Assembly: GCA_037577475.1 (NCBI GenBank) | Contig: CM075186.1 | Span: 31,924,334 to 31,988,333, forward strand | DNA length: 64,000 nucleotides | Direction: 5' to 3' | Source: Chaunax sp. Z400 | Taxonomy: Eukaryota; Chordata; Actinopteri; Lophiiformes; Chaunacidae | Part shown: positions 1-14,632 of the stretch, piece by piece | How the letters are laid out: every line of letters starts with the position of its first letter | Numbering within the stretch: the first letter of the stretch is position 1 | Notes under the pieces: generated by a model | Seen by the model: the letters and a program-made list of their open reading frames with translations, nothing else | The model's database searches: none | Told to the model about the DNA's origin: nothing | Translations under genes and position numbers: made by a program

Positions 1-300
1 ACCTATAGACTCATAACAACAACACAAACCTATAGGCTCATTATAACAACAAGACAAACCTATAGGCTCAATGTCACCACACACAAACCTATAGGCTCAA
101 TATAACAACAACACAAACCTATAGGCTCAATAACACAAACCTATAGGCTCATTATAACAACAACACAAACCTATAGGCTCATTATAACAACAACACAAAC
201 CTATAGCCTCAATAACAACACAAACCTATAGGCCCATTATAACAACAACACAAACCTATAGACTCAATATAAAAACAACAAAAACCTATAGGATCAATAC

Positions 301-3260
301 AACAACACCACAAACCTATAGGACCAATAGAACAACAACACAAACCTATAGGATCAATAGAACACAAACCTATAGGCTCAATATAGCAACACAAACCTAT
401 ATTCTCATTATAACAACAACACAAACCTATAGGCTCAATAACAACACAAACCTATAGGCTCAATGTCACCACACACAAACCTATATGCTCAATAACAACA
501 CAAACCTATTGGCTCATGATAACAACAACACAAACCTATAGGCTCAATAGAACAACAACACAAACCTATACGCTCATTATAACAACAACACAAACCTATA
601 GGATCAATAGAACAACACAAACCTATAGGCTCAATATGACAACAACACAAACCTATAGGGTCATTATGACAACAACACAAACCTATAGGCTCAATATAAC
701 AACATCACAAACCTATAGAGTCATTATAACAACTACACAAACCTATAGGCTCATTATAACAACAACACAAACCTATAGGCTCAATGTAACCACACACAAA
801 CCTATAGACTCATTATAACAACAACACAAACCTATAGGATCAATAGAACAACAACACAAACCTATAGGCTCAATATAACAACAACACAAACCTATAGGAT
901 CGTTATAACAACAACACAAACCTATAGACTCATTATAACAACAACACAAACCTATAGACTCATTATAACAACAACACAAACCTATAGGGTCAATATAGCA
1001 ACACAAACCTATAGAGTCATTATAACAACAACACAAACCTAGAGGATCATTATAACAACAACATAAACCTATAGGGTCATTATAACAACAACACAAACCT
1101 ATGGGCTCAATGTAACAACAACACAAACCTATGGGCTCAATATGACAAAAACATAAAACCTATAGACTCATTAGAACAACAACACAAACCTATAGACTCA
1201 TTATAACAACAACACAAACCTATAGGCTCAATATGACAAACACATAAACCTATAGGATCGTTATAACAACAACAGAAACCTATAGACTCATTATAACAAC
1301 AACACAAACCTATAGGGTCAATATAGCAACACAAACCTATAGACTCATTATAACAACAACACAAACCTATAGGCTCAATAACAACACAAACCTATAGGCT
1401 CATTATAACAACAACACAAACCTATAGGCTCAATCGAACAACAACACAAATCTATAGCCTCAATAACAACACAAACCTATAGGCCCATTATAACAACAAC
1501 ACAAACCTATAGGCCCATTATAACAACAACACAAACCTATAGGCTCATTATAACAACAAGACAAACCTATAGGCTCAATGTCACCACACACAAACCTATA
1601 GGCTCATTATAACAACAACACAAACCTATAGGCTCAATAGAACAACAGCACAAACCTATAGGCTCATTATAACAACAACACAAACCTATAGGCTCAGTGT
1701 AACAACAACATAAACCTATAGACTCATTATAACAACAACACAAACCTATAGGCTCATTATAACAACAACACAAACCTATAGGCTCATTATAACAACAAGA
1801 CAAACCTATAGGCTCAATGTCACCACACACAAACCTATAGGCTCAATATAACAACAACACAAACCTATAGGCTCAAAAACAACACAAACCTATAGGCTCA
1901 TTATAACAACAACACAAACCTATAGGCTCAATAGAACAACAACACAAACCTATAGGCTCATTATAACAACACCACAAACCTATAGGATCAATTGAACAAC
2001 AACGCAAAACTATGGGCTCAATGTAACAACAACACAAACCTATAGGCTCAATATAGCAACACAAACCTATATTCTCATTATAACAACAACACAAACCTAT
2101 AGGCTCATTATAACAACAAGACAAACCTATAGGCTCAATGTCACCACACACAAACCTATAGGCTCAATAACAACACAAACCTATAGGCTCAATGTCACCA
2201 CACACAAACCTATATGCTCAATAACAACACAAACCTATAGGCTCATGATAACAACAACACAAACCTATAGGCTCAATAGAACAACAACACAAACCTATAG
2301 GCTCATTATAACAACAACACAAACCTATAGGATCAATAGAACAACACAAACCTATAGGATCAATAGAACAACACAAACCTATCGGCTCAATATGACAACA
2401 ACACAAACCTATAGGGTCATTATGACAACAACACAAACCTATAGGCTCAATATAACAACAACACAAACCTATAGGCTCATTATAACAACAACACAAACCT
2501 ATAGGCTCAATGTAACCACACACAAACCTATAGACTCATTATAACAACAACACAAACCTATAGGATCAATAGAACAACAACACAAACCTATAGGATCAAT
2601 AGAACAACAACACAAACCTATAGGCTCAATATAACAACAGCACAAACCTATAGGCTCAATATAACAACAGCACAAACCTATAGGATCGTTATAACAACAA
2701 CACAAACCTATAGACTCATTATAACAACAACACAAACCTATAGGGTCAATATAGCAACACAAACCTATAGAGTCATTATAACAACAACACAAACCTATAG
2801 AGTCATTATAACAACAACACAAACCTATAGGCTAAATAACAACACAAACCTATAGGATCAATAGAACAACAACACAAACCTATAGACTCAATAGAACAAC
2901 AACACAAACCTATAGGCTCAATAACACAAACCTATAGGCTCATTATAACAACAACACAAACCTATAGGCTCAATAGAACAACACAAACCTATAGCCTCAA
3001 GAACAACACAAACCTATAGCCTCAATAACAACACAAACCTATAGGCTCAGTGTAACAACAACACAAACCTATAGACTCATTATAACAACAACACAAACCT
3101 ATAGACTCATTATAACAACAAGACAAACCTATAGGCTCAATGTCACCACACACAAACCTATAGGCTCATTATAACAACAACACAAACCTATAGGCTAAAT
3201 AACAACACAAACCTATAGGATCAATAGAACAACAACACAAACCTATAGGCTAAATAACAA
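301..3260 (+). repeat. Higher-order unit, older copy (U0)
   Basis: This stretch matches the 3,034-bp unit at 7161-10194 with an offset that drifts from 6860 to 6887 bp. The drift comes from small length changes, including one extra monomer in the later copy near 7170-7206. U0 carries private variants: CCTATACGCTC near 566, an ACAGAAACC monomer near 1272, and AAATCTATAGCC near 1449. It lacks the CCTGAAGG variant found in the three later copies. It is therefore a related but more diverged copy. The first 1,360 bases also match 40738-42098 at an offset of 40737 bp. No gene is visible. Confidence 0.75.
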
Positions 3261-3299
3261 CACAAACCTATAGGCTCATTATAACAACAACACAAACCT

Positions 3300-6140
3300 A
3301 TAGGCTCAGTGTAACAACAACACAAACCTATAGACTCATTATAACAACAACACAAACCTATAGGCTCAGTGTAACAACAACATAAACCTATAGACTCATT
3401 ATAACAACAACACAAACCGATAGGCTCATTATAACAACAAGACAAACCTATAGGCTCAATGTCACCACACACAAACCTATAGGCTCAATATAACAACAAC
3501 ACAAACCTATAGGCTCAAAAACAACACAAACCTATAGGCTCATTATAACAACAACACAAACCTATAGGCTCAATAGAACAACAACACAAACCTATAGCCT
3601 CAATAACAACACAAACCTATAGGCTCATTATAACAACACCACAAACCTATAGGATCAATAGAACAACAACGCAAAACTATGGGCTCAATGTAACAACAAC
3701 ACAAACCTATAGGCTCAATATAGCAACACAAACCTATATTCTCATTATAACAACAACACAAACCTATAGGCTCAATAACAACACAAACCTATAGGCTCAA
3801 TTTCACCACACACAAACCTATATGCTCAATAACAACACAAACCTATAGGCTCATGATAACAACAACACAAACCTATAGGCTCAATAGAACAACAACACAA
3901 ACCTATAGGCTCATTATAACAACAACACAAACCTATAGGATCAATAGAACAACACAAACCTATCGGCTCAATATGACAACAACACAAACCTATAGGGTCA
4001 TTATGACAACAACACAAACCTATAGGCTCAATATAACAACAACACAAACCTATAGGCTCATTATAACAACAACACAAACCTATAGGCTCAATGTAACCAC
4101 ACACAAACCTATAGACTCATTATAACAACAACACAAACCTATAGGATCAATAGAACAACAACACAAACCTATAGGATCAATAGAACAACAACACAAACCT
4201 ATAGGCTCAATATAACAACAGCACAAACCTATAGGCTCAATATAACAACAGCACAAACCTATAGGATCGTTATAACAACAACACAAACCTATAGACTCAT
4301 TATAACAACAACACAAACCTATAGGGTCAATATAGCAACACAAACCTATAGAGTCATTATAACAACAACACAAACCTATAGGGTCAATATAGCAACACAA
4401 ACCTATAGAGTCATTATAACAACAACACAAACCTATAGGCTAAATAACCACAAACCTATAGGCTCATTATAACAACAACACAAACCTATAGGATCAATAG
4501 AACAACAACACAAACCTATAGACTCAATAGAACAACAACACAAACCTATAGGCTCAATAACAACACAAACCTATAGGCTCATTATAACAACAACACAAAC
4601 CTATAGGCTCATTATAACAACAACACAAACCTATAGGCTCAATAGAACAACACAAACCTATAGCCTCAAGAACAACACAAACCTATAGCCTCAATAACAA
4701 CACAAACCTATAGGCTCAGTGTAACAACAACACAAACCTATAGACTCATTATAACAACAACACAAACCTATAGGCTCAGTGTAACAACAACACAAACCTA
4801 TAGACTCATTATAACAACAACACAAACCTATAGGCTCAGTGTAACAACAACATAAACCTATAGACTCATTATAACAACAACACAAACCTATAGGCTCATT
4901 ATAACAACAAGACAAACCTATAGGCTCAATGTCACCACACACAAACCTATAGGCTCAATATAACAACAACACAAACCTATAGGCTCAAAAACAACACAAA
5001 CCTATAGGCTCATTATAACAACAACACAAACCTATAGGCTCAATAGAACAACAACACAAACCTATAGCCTCAATAACAACACAAACCTATAGGCTCATTA
5101 TAACAACACCACAAACCTATAGGATCAATAGAACAACAACGCAAAACTATGGGCTCAATGTAACAACAACACAAACCTATAGGCTCAATATAGCAACACA
5201 AACCTATATTCTCATTATAACAACAACACAAACCTATAGGCTCAATAACAACACAAACCTATAGGCTCAATGTCACCACACACAAACCTATATGCTCAAT
5301 AACAACACAAACCTATAGGCTCATGATAACAACAACACAAACCTATAGGCTCAATAGAACAACAACACAAACCTATAGGCTCATTATAACAACAACACAA
5401 ACCTATAGGATCAATAGAACAACACAAACCTATAGGATCAATAGAACAACACAAACCTATAGGCTCAATATGACAACAACACAAACCTATAGGGTCATTA
5501 TGACAACAACACAAACCTATAGGCTCAATATAACAACAACACAAACCTATAGGCTCATTATAACAACAACACAAACCTATAGGCTCAATGTAACCACACA
5601 CAAACCTATAGACTCATTATAACAACAACACAAACCTATAGGATCAATAGAACAACAACACAAACCTATAGGATCAATAGAACAACAACACAAACCTATA
5701 GGCTCAATATAACAACAGCACAAACCTATAGGCTCAATATAACAACAGCACAAACCTATAGGATCGTTATAACAACAACACAAACCTATAGACTCATTAT
5801 AACAACAACACAAAACTATAGGGTCAATATAGCAACACAAACCTATAGAGTCATTATAACAACAACACAAACCTATAGGGTCAATATAGCAACACAAACC
5901 TATAGAGTCATTATAACAACAACACAAACCTATAGGCTAAATAACCACAAACCTATAGGCTCATTATAACAACAACACAAACCTATAGGATCAATAGAAC
6001 AACAACACAAACCTATAGACTCAATAGAACAACAACACAAACCTATAGGCTCAATAACAACACAAACCTATAGGCTCATTATAACAACAACACAAACCTA
6101 TAGGCTCAATAGAACAACACAAACCTATAGCCTCAAGAAC
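3300..6140 (+). repeat. 1,470/1,497-bp tandem higher-order pair
   Basis: Markers at 3817 and 5287 are 1,470 bp apart and the monomer order between them matches. After about 5410 the offset becomes 1,497 bp, because the second copy has one more 27-bp GGATCAATAGAACAAC monomer. An unusual monomer with CTAAATAACCAC appears at about 4438 and 5935, again 1,497 bp apart. The pair also resembles 18171-19663 and 23530-25022, where the equivalent spacing is 1,492 bp. No gene is present. Confidence 0.8.
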
Positions 6141-7160
6141 AACACAAACCTATAGCCTCAAGAACAACACAAACCTATAGCCTCAATAACAACACAAACC
6201 TATAGGCTCAGTGTAACAACAACACAAACCTATAGACTCATTATAACAACAACACAAACCTATAGACTCATTATAACAACAAGACAAACCTATAGGCTCA
6301 ACGTCACCACACACAAACCTATAGGCTCATTATAACAACAACACAAACCTATAGGCTAAATAACAACACAAACCTATAGGATCAATAGAACAACAACACA
6401 AACCTATAGGCTAAATAACAACACAAACCTATAGGCTCATTATAACAACAACACAAACCTATAGGCTCAGTGTAACAACAACACAAACCTATAGACTCAT
6501 TATAACAACAACACAAACCTATAGGCTCATTATAACAACAAGACAAACCTATAGGCTCAATGTCACCACACACAAACCTATAGGCTCATTATAACAACAA
6601 CACAAACCTATAGGCTAAATAACAACACAAACCTATAGGCTCATTATAACAACAACACAAACCTATAGGATCAATAGAACAACAACACAAACCTATAGAC
6701 TCAATAGAACAACAACACAAACCTATAGGCTCAATAACAACACAAACCTATAGGCTCATTATAACAACAACACAAACCTATAGGCTCAATAGAACAACAC
6801 AAACCTATAGCCTCAATAACAACACAAACCTATAGGCTCAGTGTAACAACAACACAAACCTATAGACTCATTATAACAACAACACAAACCTATAGGCTCA
6901 TTATAACAACAAGACAAACCTATAGGCTCAATGTCACCACACACAAACCTATAGGCTCAATATAACAACAACACAAACCTATAGGCTCAATAACACAAAC
7001 CTATAGGCTCATTATAACAACAACACAAACCTATAGGCTCATTATAACAACAACACAAACCTATAGCCTCAATAACAACACAAACCTATAGGCCCATTAT
7101 AACAACAACACAAACCTATAGACTCAATATAAAAACAACAAAAACCTATAGGATCAATAC
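6140..7160 (+). repeat. Satellite spacer between higher-order blocks
   Basis: This stretch holds ordinary 30-, 29-, 27- and 25-bp monomers. It includes several CTAAATAAC monomers and GTCACCACAC monomers near 6301 (variant ACGTCACC), 6560 and 6930. The last ~300 bases repeat the start of the window (bases 1-300) at an offset of about 6,860 bp. Part of it (6301-6573) is also found near 40180-40451. No gene or unique sequence is seen. Confidence 0.8.
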
Positions 7161-10100
7161 AACAACACCACAAACCTATAGGACCAATAGAACAACAACA
7201 CCACAAACCTATAGGACCAATAGAACAACAACACAAACCTATAGGATCAATAGAACACAAACCTATAGGCTCAATATAGCAACACAAACCTATATTCTCA
7301 TTATAACAACAACACAAACCTATAGGCTCAATAACAACACAAACCTATAGGCTCAATGTCACCACACACAAACCTATATGCTCAATAACAACACAAACCT
7401 ATTGGCTCATGATAACAACAACACAAACCTATAGGCTCAATAGAACAACAACACAAACCTATAGGCTCATTATAACAACAACACAAACCTATAGGATCAA
7501 TAGAACAACACAAACCTATAGGCTCAATATGACAACAACACAAACCTGAAGGGTCATTATGACAACAACACAAACCTATAGGCTCAATATAACAACATCA
7601 CAAACCTATAGAGTCATTATAACAACTACACAAACCTATAGGCTCATTATAACAACAACACAAACCTATAGGCTCAATGTAACCACACACAAACCTATAG
7701 ACTCATTATAACAACAACACAAACCTATAGGATCAATAGAACAACAACACAAACCTATAGGCTCAATATAACAACAACACAAACCTATAGGATCGTTATA
7801 ACAACAACACAAACCTATAGACTCATTATAACAACAACACAAACCTATAGACTCATTATAACAACAACACAAACCTATAGGGTCAATATAGCAACACAAA
7901 CCTATAGAGTCATTATAACAACAACACAAACCTAGAGGATCATTATAACAACAACATAAACCTATAGGGTCATTATAACAACAACACAAACCTATGGGCT
8001 CAATGTAACAACAACACAAACCTATGGGCTCAATATGACAAAAACATAAAACCTATAGACTCATTAGAACAACAACACAAACCTATAGACTCATTATAAC
8101 AACAACACAAACCTATAGGCTCAATATGACAAACACATAAACCTATAGGATCGTTATAACAACAACACAAACCTATAGACTCATTATAACAACAACACAA
8201 ACCTATAGGGTCAATATAGCAACACAAACCTATAGACTCATTATAACAACAACACAAACCTATAGGCTCAATAACAACACAAACCTATAGGCTCATTATA
8301 ACAACAACACAAACCTATAGGCTCAATCGAACAACAACACAAACCTATAGCCTCAATAACAACACAAACCTATAGGCCCATTATAACAACAACACAAACC
8401 TATAGGCCCATTATAACAACAACACAAACCTATAGGCTCATTATAACAAGACAAACCTATAGGCTCAATGTCACCACACACAAACCTATAGGCTCATTAT
8501 AACAACAACACAAACCTATAGGCTCAATAGAACAACAGCACAAACCTATAGGCTCATTATAACAACAACACAAACCTATAGGCTCAGTGTAACAACAACA
8601 TAAACCTATAGACTCATTATAACAACAACACAAACCTATAGGCTCATTATAACAACAACACAAACCTATAGGCTCATTATAACAACAAGACAAACCTATA
8701 GGCTCAATGTCACCACACACAAACCTATAGGCTCAATATAACAACAACACAAACCTATAGGCTCAAAAACAACACAAACCTATAGGCTCATTATAACAAC
8801 AACACAAACCTATAGGCTCAATAGAACAACAACACAAACCTATAGGCTCATTATAACAACACCACAAACCTATAGGATCAATTGAACAACAACGCAAAAC
8901 TATGGGCTCAATGTAACAACAACACAAACCTATAGGCTCAATATAGCAACACAAACCTATATTCTCATTATAACAACAACACAAACCTATAGGCTCATTA
9001 TAACAACAAGACAAACCTATAGGCTCAATGTCACCATACACAAACCTATAGGCTCAATAACAACACAAACCTATAGGCTCAATGTCACCACACACAAACC
9101 TATATGCTCAATAACAACACAAACCTATAGGCTCATGATAACAACAACACAAACCTATAGGCTCAATAGAACAACAACACAAACCTATAGGCTCATTATA
9201 ACAACAACACAAACCTATAGGATCAATAGAACAACACAAACCTATAGGATCAATAGAACAACACAAACCTATCGGCTCAATATGACAACACAAACCTATA
9301 GGGTCATTATGACAACAACACAAACCTATAGGCTCAATATAACAACAACACAAACCTATAGGCTCATTATAACAACAACACAAACCTATAGGCTCAATGT
9401 AACCACACACAAACCTATAGACTCATTATAACAACAACACAAACCTATAGGATCAATAGAACAACAACACAAACCTATAGGATCAATAGAACAACAACAC
9501 AAACCTATAGGCTCAATATAACAACAGCACAAACCTATAGGCTCAATATAACAACAGCACAAACCTATAGGATCGTTATAACAACAACACAAACCTATAG
9601 ACTCAGTATAACAACAACACAAACCTATAGGGTCAATATAGCAACACAAACCTATAGAGTCATTATAACAACAACACAAACCTATAGAGTCATTATAACA
9701 ACAACACAAACCTATAGGCTAAATAACAACACAAACCTATAGGATCAATAGAACAACAACACAAACCTATAGACTCAATAGAACAACAACACAAACCTAT
9801 AGGCTCAATAACACAAACCTATAGGCTCATTATAACAACAACACAAACCTATAGGCTCAATAGAACAACACAAACCTATAGCCTCAAGAACAACACAAAC
9901 CTATAGCCTCAAGAACAACACAAACCTATAGCCTCAATAACAACACAAACCTATAGGCTCAGTGTAACAACAACACAAACCTATAGACTCATTATAACAA
10001 CAACACAAACCTATAGACTCATTATAACAACAAGACAAACCTATAGGCTCAATGTCACCACACACAAACCTATAGGCTCATTATAACAACAACACAAACC

Positions 10101-10194
10101 TATAGGCTAAATAACAACACAAACCTATAGGATCAATAGAACAACAACACAAACCTATAGGCTAAATAACAACACAAACCTATAGGCTCAGTGT
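7161..10194 (+). repeat. 3,034-bp higher-order unit, copy U1
   Basis: This is the first of three copies of a 3,034-bp unit. Its left limit is set by the AACAACACCACAAACC stretch at 7161, which recurs at 10195 and 14633. Diagnostic variants shared by the three copies are a 33-bp monomer ending in AACAACAACACC near 7200, the CCTGAAGG core near 7546, the GTCACCATAC monomer near 9030, and the CCTATCGGCTC monomer near 9269. All translated stretches I compared between U1, U2 and U3 are identical, so the copies look very recent. U1 contains two of the marker monomers, 1,726 bp apart. Confidence 0.88.
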
Positions 10195-13100
10195 AACAAC
10201 ACCACAAACCTATAGGACCAATAGAACAACAACACCACAAACCTATAGGACCAATAGAACAACAACACAAACCTATAGGATCAATAGAACACAAACCTAT
10301 AGGCTCAATATAGCAACACAAACCTATATTCTCATTATAACAACAACACAAACCTATAGGCTCAATAACAACACAAACCTATAGGCTCAATGTCACCACA
10401 CACAAACCTATATGCTCAATAACAACACAAACCTATTGGCTCATGATAACAACAACACAAACCTATAGGCTCAATAGAACAACAACACAAACCTATAGGC
10501 TCATTATAACAACAACACAAACCTATAGGATCAATAGAACAACACAAACCTATAGGCTCAATATGACAACAACACAAACCTGAAGGGTCATTATGACAAC
10601 AACACAAACCTATAGGCTCAATATAACAACATCACAAACCTATAGAGTCATTATAACAACTACACAAACCTATAGGCTCATTATAACAACAACACAAACC
10701 TATAGGCTCAATGTAACCACACACAAACCTATAGACTCATTATAACAACAACACAAACCTATAGGATCAATAGAACAACAACACAAACCTATAGGCTCAA
10801 TATAACAACAACACAAACCTATAGGATCGTTATAACAACAACACAAACCTATAGACTCATTATAACAACAACACAAACCTATAGACTCATTATAACAACA
10901 ACACAAACCTATAGGGTCAATATAGCAACACAAACCTATAGAGTCATTATAACAACAACACAAACCTAGAGGATCATTATAACAACAACATAAACCTATA
11001 GGGTCATTATAACAACAACACAAACCTATGGGCTCAATGTAACAACAACACAAACCTATGGGCTCAATATGACAAAAACATAAAACCTATAGACTCATTA
11101 GAACAACAACACAAACCTATAGACTCATTATAACAACAACACAAACCTATAGGCTCAATATGACAAACACATAAACCTATAGGATCGTTATAACAACAAC
11201 ACAAACCTATAGACTCATTATAACAACAACACAAACCTATAGGGTCAATATAGCAACACAAACCTATAGACTCATTATAACAACAACACAAACCTATAGG
11301 CTCAATAACAACACAAACCTATAGGCTCATTATAACAACAACACAAACCTATAGGCTCAATCGAACAACAACACAAACCTATAGCCTCAATAACAACACA
11401 AACCTATAGGCCCATTATAACAACAACACAAACCTATAGGCCCATTATAACAACAACACAAACCTATAGGCTCATTATAACAAGACAAACCTATAGGCTC
11501 AATGTCACCACACACAAACCTATAGGCTCATTATAACAACAACACAAACCTATAGGCTCAATAGAACAACAGCACAAACCTATAGGCTCATTATAACAAC
11601 AACACAAACCTATAGGCTCAGTGTAACAACAACATAAACCTATAGACTCATTATAACAACAACACAAACCTATAGGCTCATTATAACAACAACACAAACC
11701 TATAGGCTCATTATAACAACAAGACAAACCTATAGGCTCAATGTCACCACACACAAACCTATAGGCTCAATATAACAACAACACAAACCTATAGGCTCAA
11801 AAACAACACAAACCTATAGGCTCATTATAACAACAACACAAACCTATAGGCTCAATAGAACAACAACACAAACCTATAGGCTCATTATAACAACACCACA
11901 AACCTATAGGATCAATTGAACAACAACGCAAAACTATGGGCTCAATGTAACAACAACACAAACCTATAGGCTCAATATAGCAACACAAACCTATATTCTC
12001 ATTATAACAACAACACAAACCTATAGGCTCATTATAACAACAAGACAAACCTATAGGCTCAATGTCACCATACACAAACCTATAGGCTCAATAACAACAC
12101 AAACCTATAGGCTCAATGTCACCACACACAAACCTATATGCTCAATAACAACACAAACCTATAGGCTCATGATAACAACAACACAAACCTATAGGCTCAA
12201 TAGAACAACAACACAAACCTATAGGCTCATTATAACAACAACACAAACCTATAGGATCAATAGAACAACACAAACCTATAGGATCAATAGAACAACACAA
12301 ACCTATCGGCTCAATATGACAACACAAACCTATAGGGTCATTATGACAACAACACAAACCTATAGGCTCAATATAACAACAACACAAACCTATAGGCTCA
12401 TTATAACAACAACACAAACCTATAGGCTCAATGTAACCACACACAAACCTATAGACTCATTATAACAACAACACAAACCTATAGGATCAATAGAACAACA
12501 ACACAAACCTATAGGATCAATAGAACAACAACACAAACCTATAGGCTCAATATAACAACAGCACAAACCTATAGGCTCAATATAACAACAGCACAAACCT
12601 ATAGGATCGTTATAACAACAACACAAACCTATAGACTCAGTATAACAACAACACAAACCTATAGGGTCAATATAGCAACACAAACCTATAGAGTCATTAT
12701 AACAACAACACAAACCTATAGAGTCATTATAACAACAACACAAACCTATAGGCTAAATAACAACACAAACCTATAGGATCAATAGAACAACAACACAAAC
12801 CTATAGACTCAATAGAACAACAACACAAACCTATAGGCTCAATAACACAAACCTATAGGCTCATTATAACAACAACACAAACCTATAGGCTCAATAGAAC
12901 AACACAAACCTATAGCCTCAAGAACAACACAAACCTATAGCCTCAAGAACAACACAAACCTATAGCCTCAATAACAACACAAACCTATAGGCTCAGTGTA
13001 ACAACAACACAAACCTATAGACTCATTATAACAACAACACAAACCTATAGACTCATTATAACAACAAGACAAACCTATAGGCTCAATGTCACCACACACA

Positions 13101-13228
13101 AACCTATAGGCTCATTATAACAACAACACAAACCTATAGGCTAAATAACAACACAAACCTATAGGATCAATAGAACAACAACACAAACCTATAGGCTAAA
13201 TAACAACACAAACCTATAGGCTCAGTGT
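10195..13228 (+). repeat. 3,034-bp higher-order unit, copy U2 (tandem to U1)
   Basis: This copy directly follows U1 with no spacer. The joint is inside one chimeric monomer: its left half is a GGCTCAGTGTAACAAC type and its right half is the CACC-tailed type that opens the unit. That hybrid is the expected product of unequal crossing-over between U1-like units. Markers lie at 10407 and 12133, keeping the 1,726-bp spacing. Diagnostic variants (CCTGAAGG near 10580, GTCACCATAC near 12064) are retained. Confidence 0.88.
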
Positions 13229-14632
13229 AACAACAACACAAACCTATAGACTCATTATAACAACAACACAAACCTATAGGCTCAGTGTAACAACAACATA
13301 AACCTATAGACTCATTATAACAACAACACAAACCTATAGGCTCATTATAACAACAAGACAAACCTATAGGCTCAATGTCACCACACACAAACCTATAGGC
13401 TCAATATAACAACAACACAAACCTATAGGCTCAAAAACAACACAAACCTATAGGCTCATTATAACAACAACACAAACCTATAGGCTCAATAGAACAACAA
13501 CACAAACCTATAGCCTCAATAACAACACAAACCTATAGGCTCATTATAACAACACCACAAACCTATAGGATCAATAGAACAACAACGCAAAACTATGGGC
13601 TCAATGTAACAACAACACAAACCTATAGGCTCATTATAACAACAACACAAACCTATAGGATCAATAGAACAACACAAACCTATAGGATCAATAGAACAAC
13701 ACAAACCTATCGGCTCAATATGACAACACAAACCTATAGGGTCATTATGACAACAACACAAACCTATAGGCTCAATATAACAACAACACAAACCTATAGG
13801 CTCATTATAACAACAACACAAACCTATAGGCTCAATGTAACCACACACAAACCTATAGACTCATTATAACAACAACACAAACCTATAGGATCAATAGAAC
13901 AACAACACAAACCTATAGGATCAATAGAACAACAACACAAACCTATAGGCTCAATATAACAACAGCACAAACCTATAGGCTCAATATAACAACAGCACAA
14001 ACCTATAGGATCGTTATAACAACAACACAAACCTATAGACTCAGTATAACAACAACACAAACCTATAGGGTCAATATAGCAACACAAACCTATAGAGTCA
14101 TTATAACAACAACACAAACCTATAGAGTCATTATAACAACAACACAAACCTATAGGCTAAATAACAACACAAACCTATAGGATCAATAGAACAACAACAC
14201 AAACCTATAGACTCAATAGAACAACAACACAAACCTATAGGCTCAATAACACAAACCTATAGGCTCATTATAACAACAACACAAACCTATAGGCTCAATA
14301 GAACAACACAAACCTATAGCCTCAAGAACAACACAAACCTATAGCCTCAAGAACAACACAAACCTATAGCCTCAATAACAACACAAACCTATAGGCTCAG
14401 TGTAACAACAACACAAACCTATAGACTCATTATAACAACAACACAAACCTATAGACTCATTATAACAACAAGACAAACCTATAGGCTCAATGTCACCACA
14501 CACAAACCTATAGGCTCATTATAACAACAACACAAACCTATAGGCTAAATAACAACACAAACCTATAGGATCAATAGAACAACAACACAAACCTATAGGC
14601 TAAATAACAACACAAACCTATAGGCTCAGTGT
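13229..14632 (+). repeat. 1,404-bp hybrid segment between U2 and U3
   Basis: The first ~400 bases (13229 to about 13636) match 17667 to about 18074, that is, the sequence that normally follows a U unit. The remaining ~1,000 bases match the end of U2 (about 12233-13228) at an offset of 1,404 bp. The switch falls inside an otherwise ordinary monomer at about 13636, where GGCTCA is followed by TTATAAC instead of ATATAGC. The segment thus looks like the product of a second, out-of-register exchange. It lacks the marker monomer because the exchange skipped it. Confidence 0.78.
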
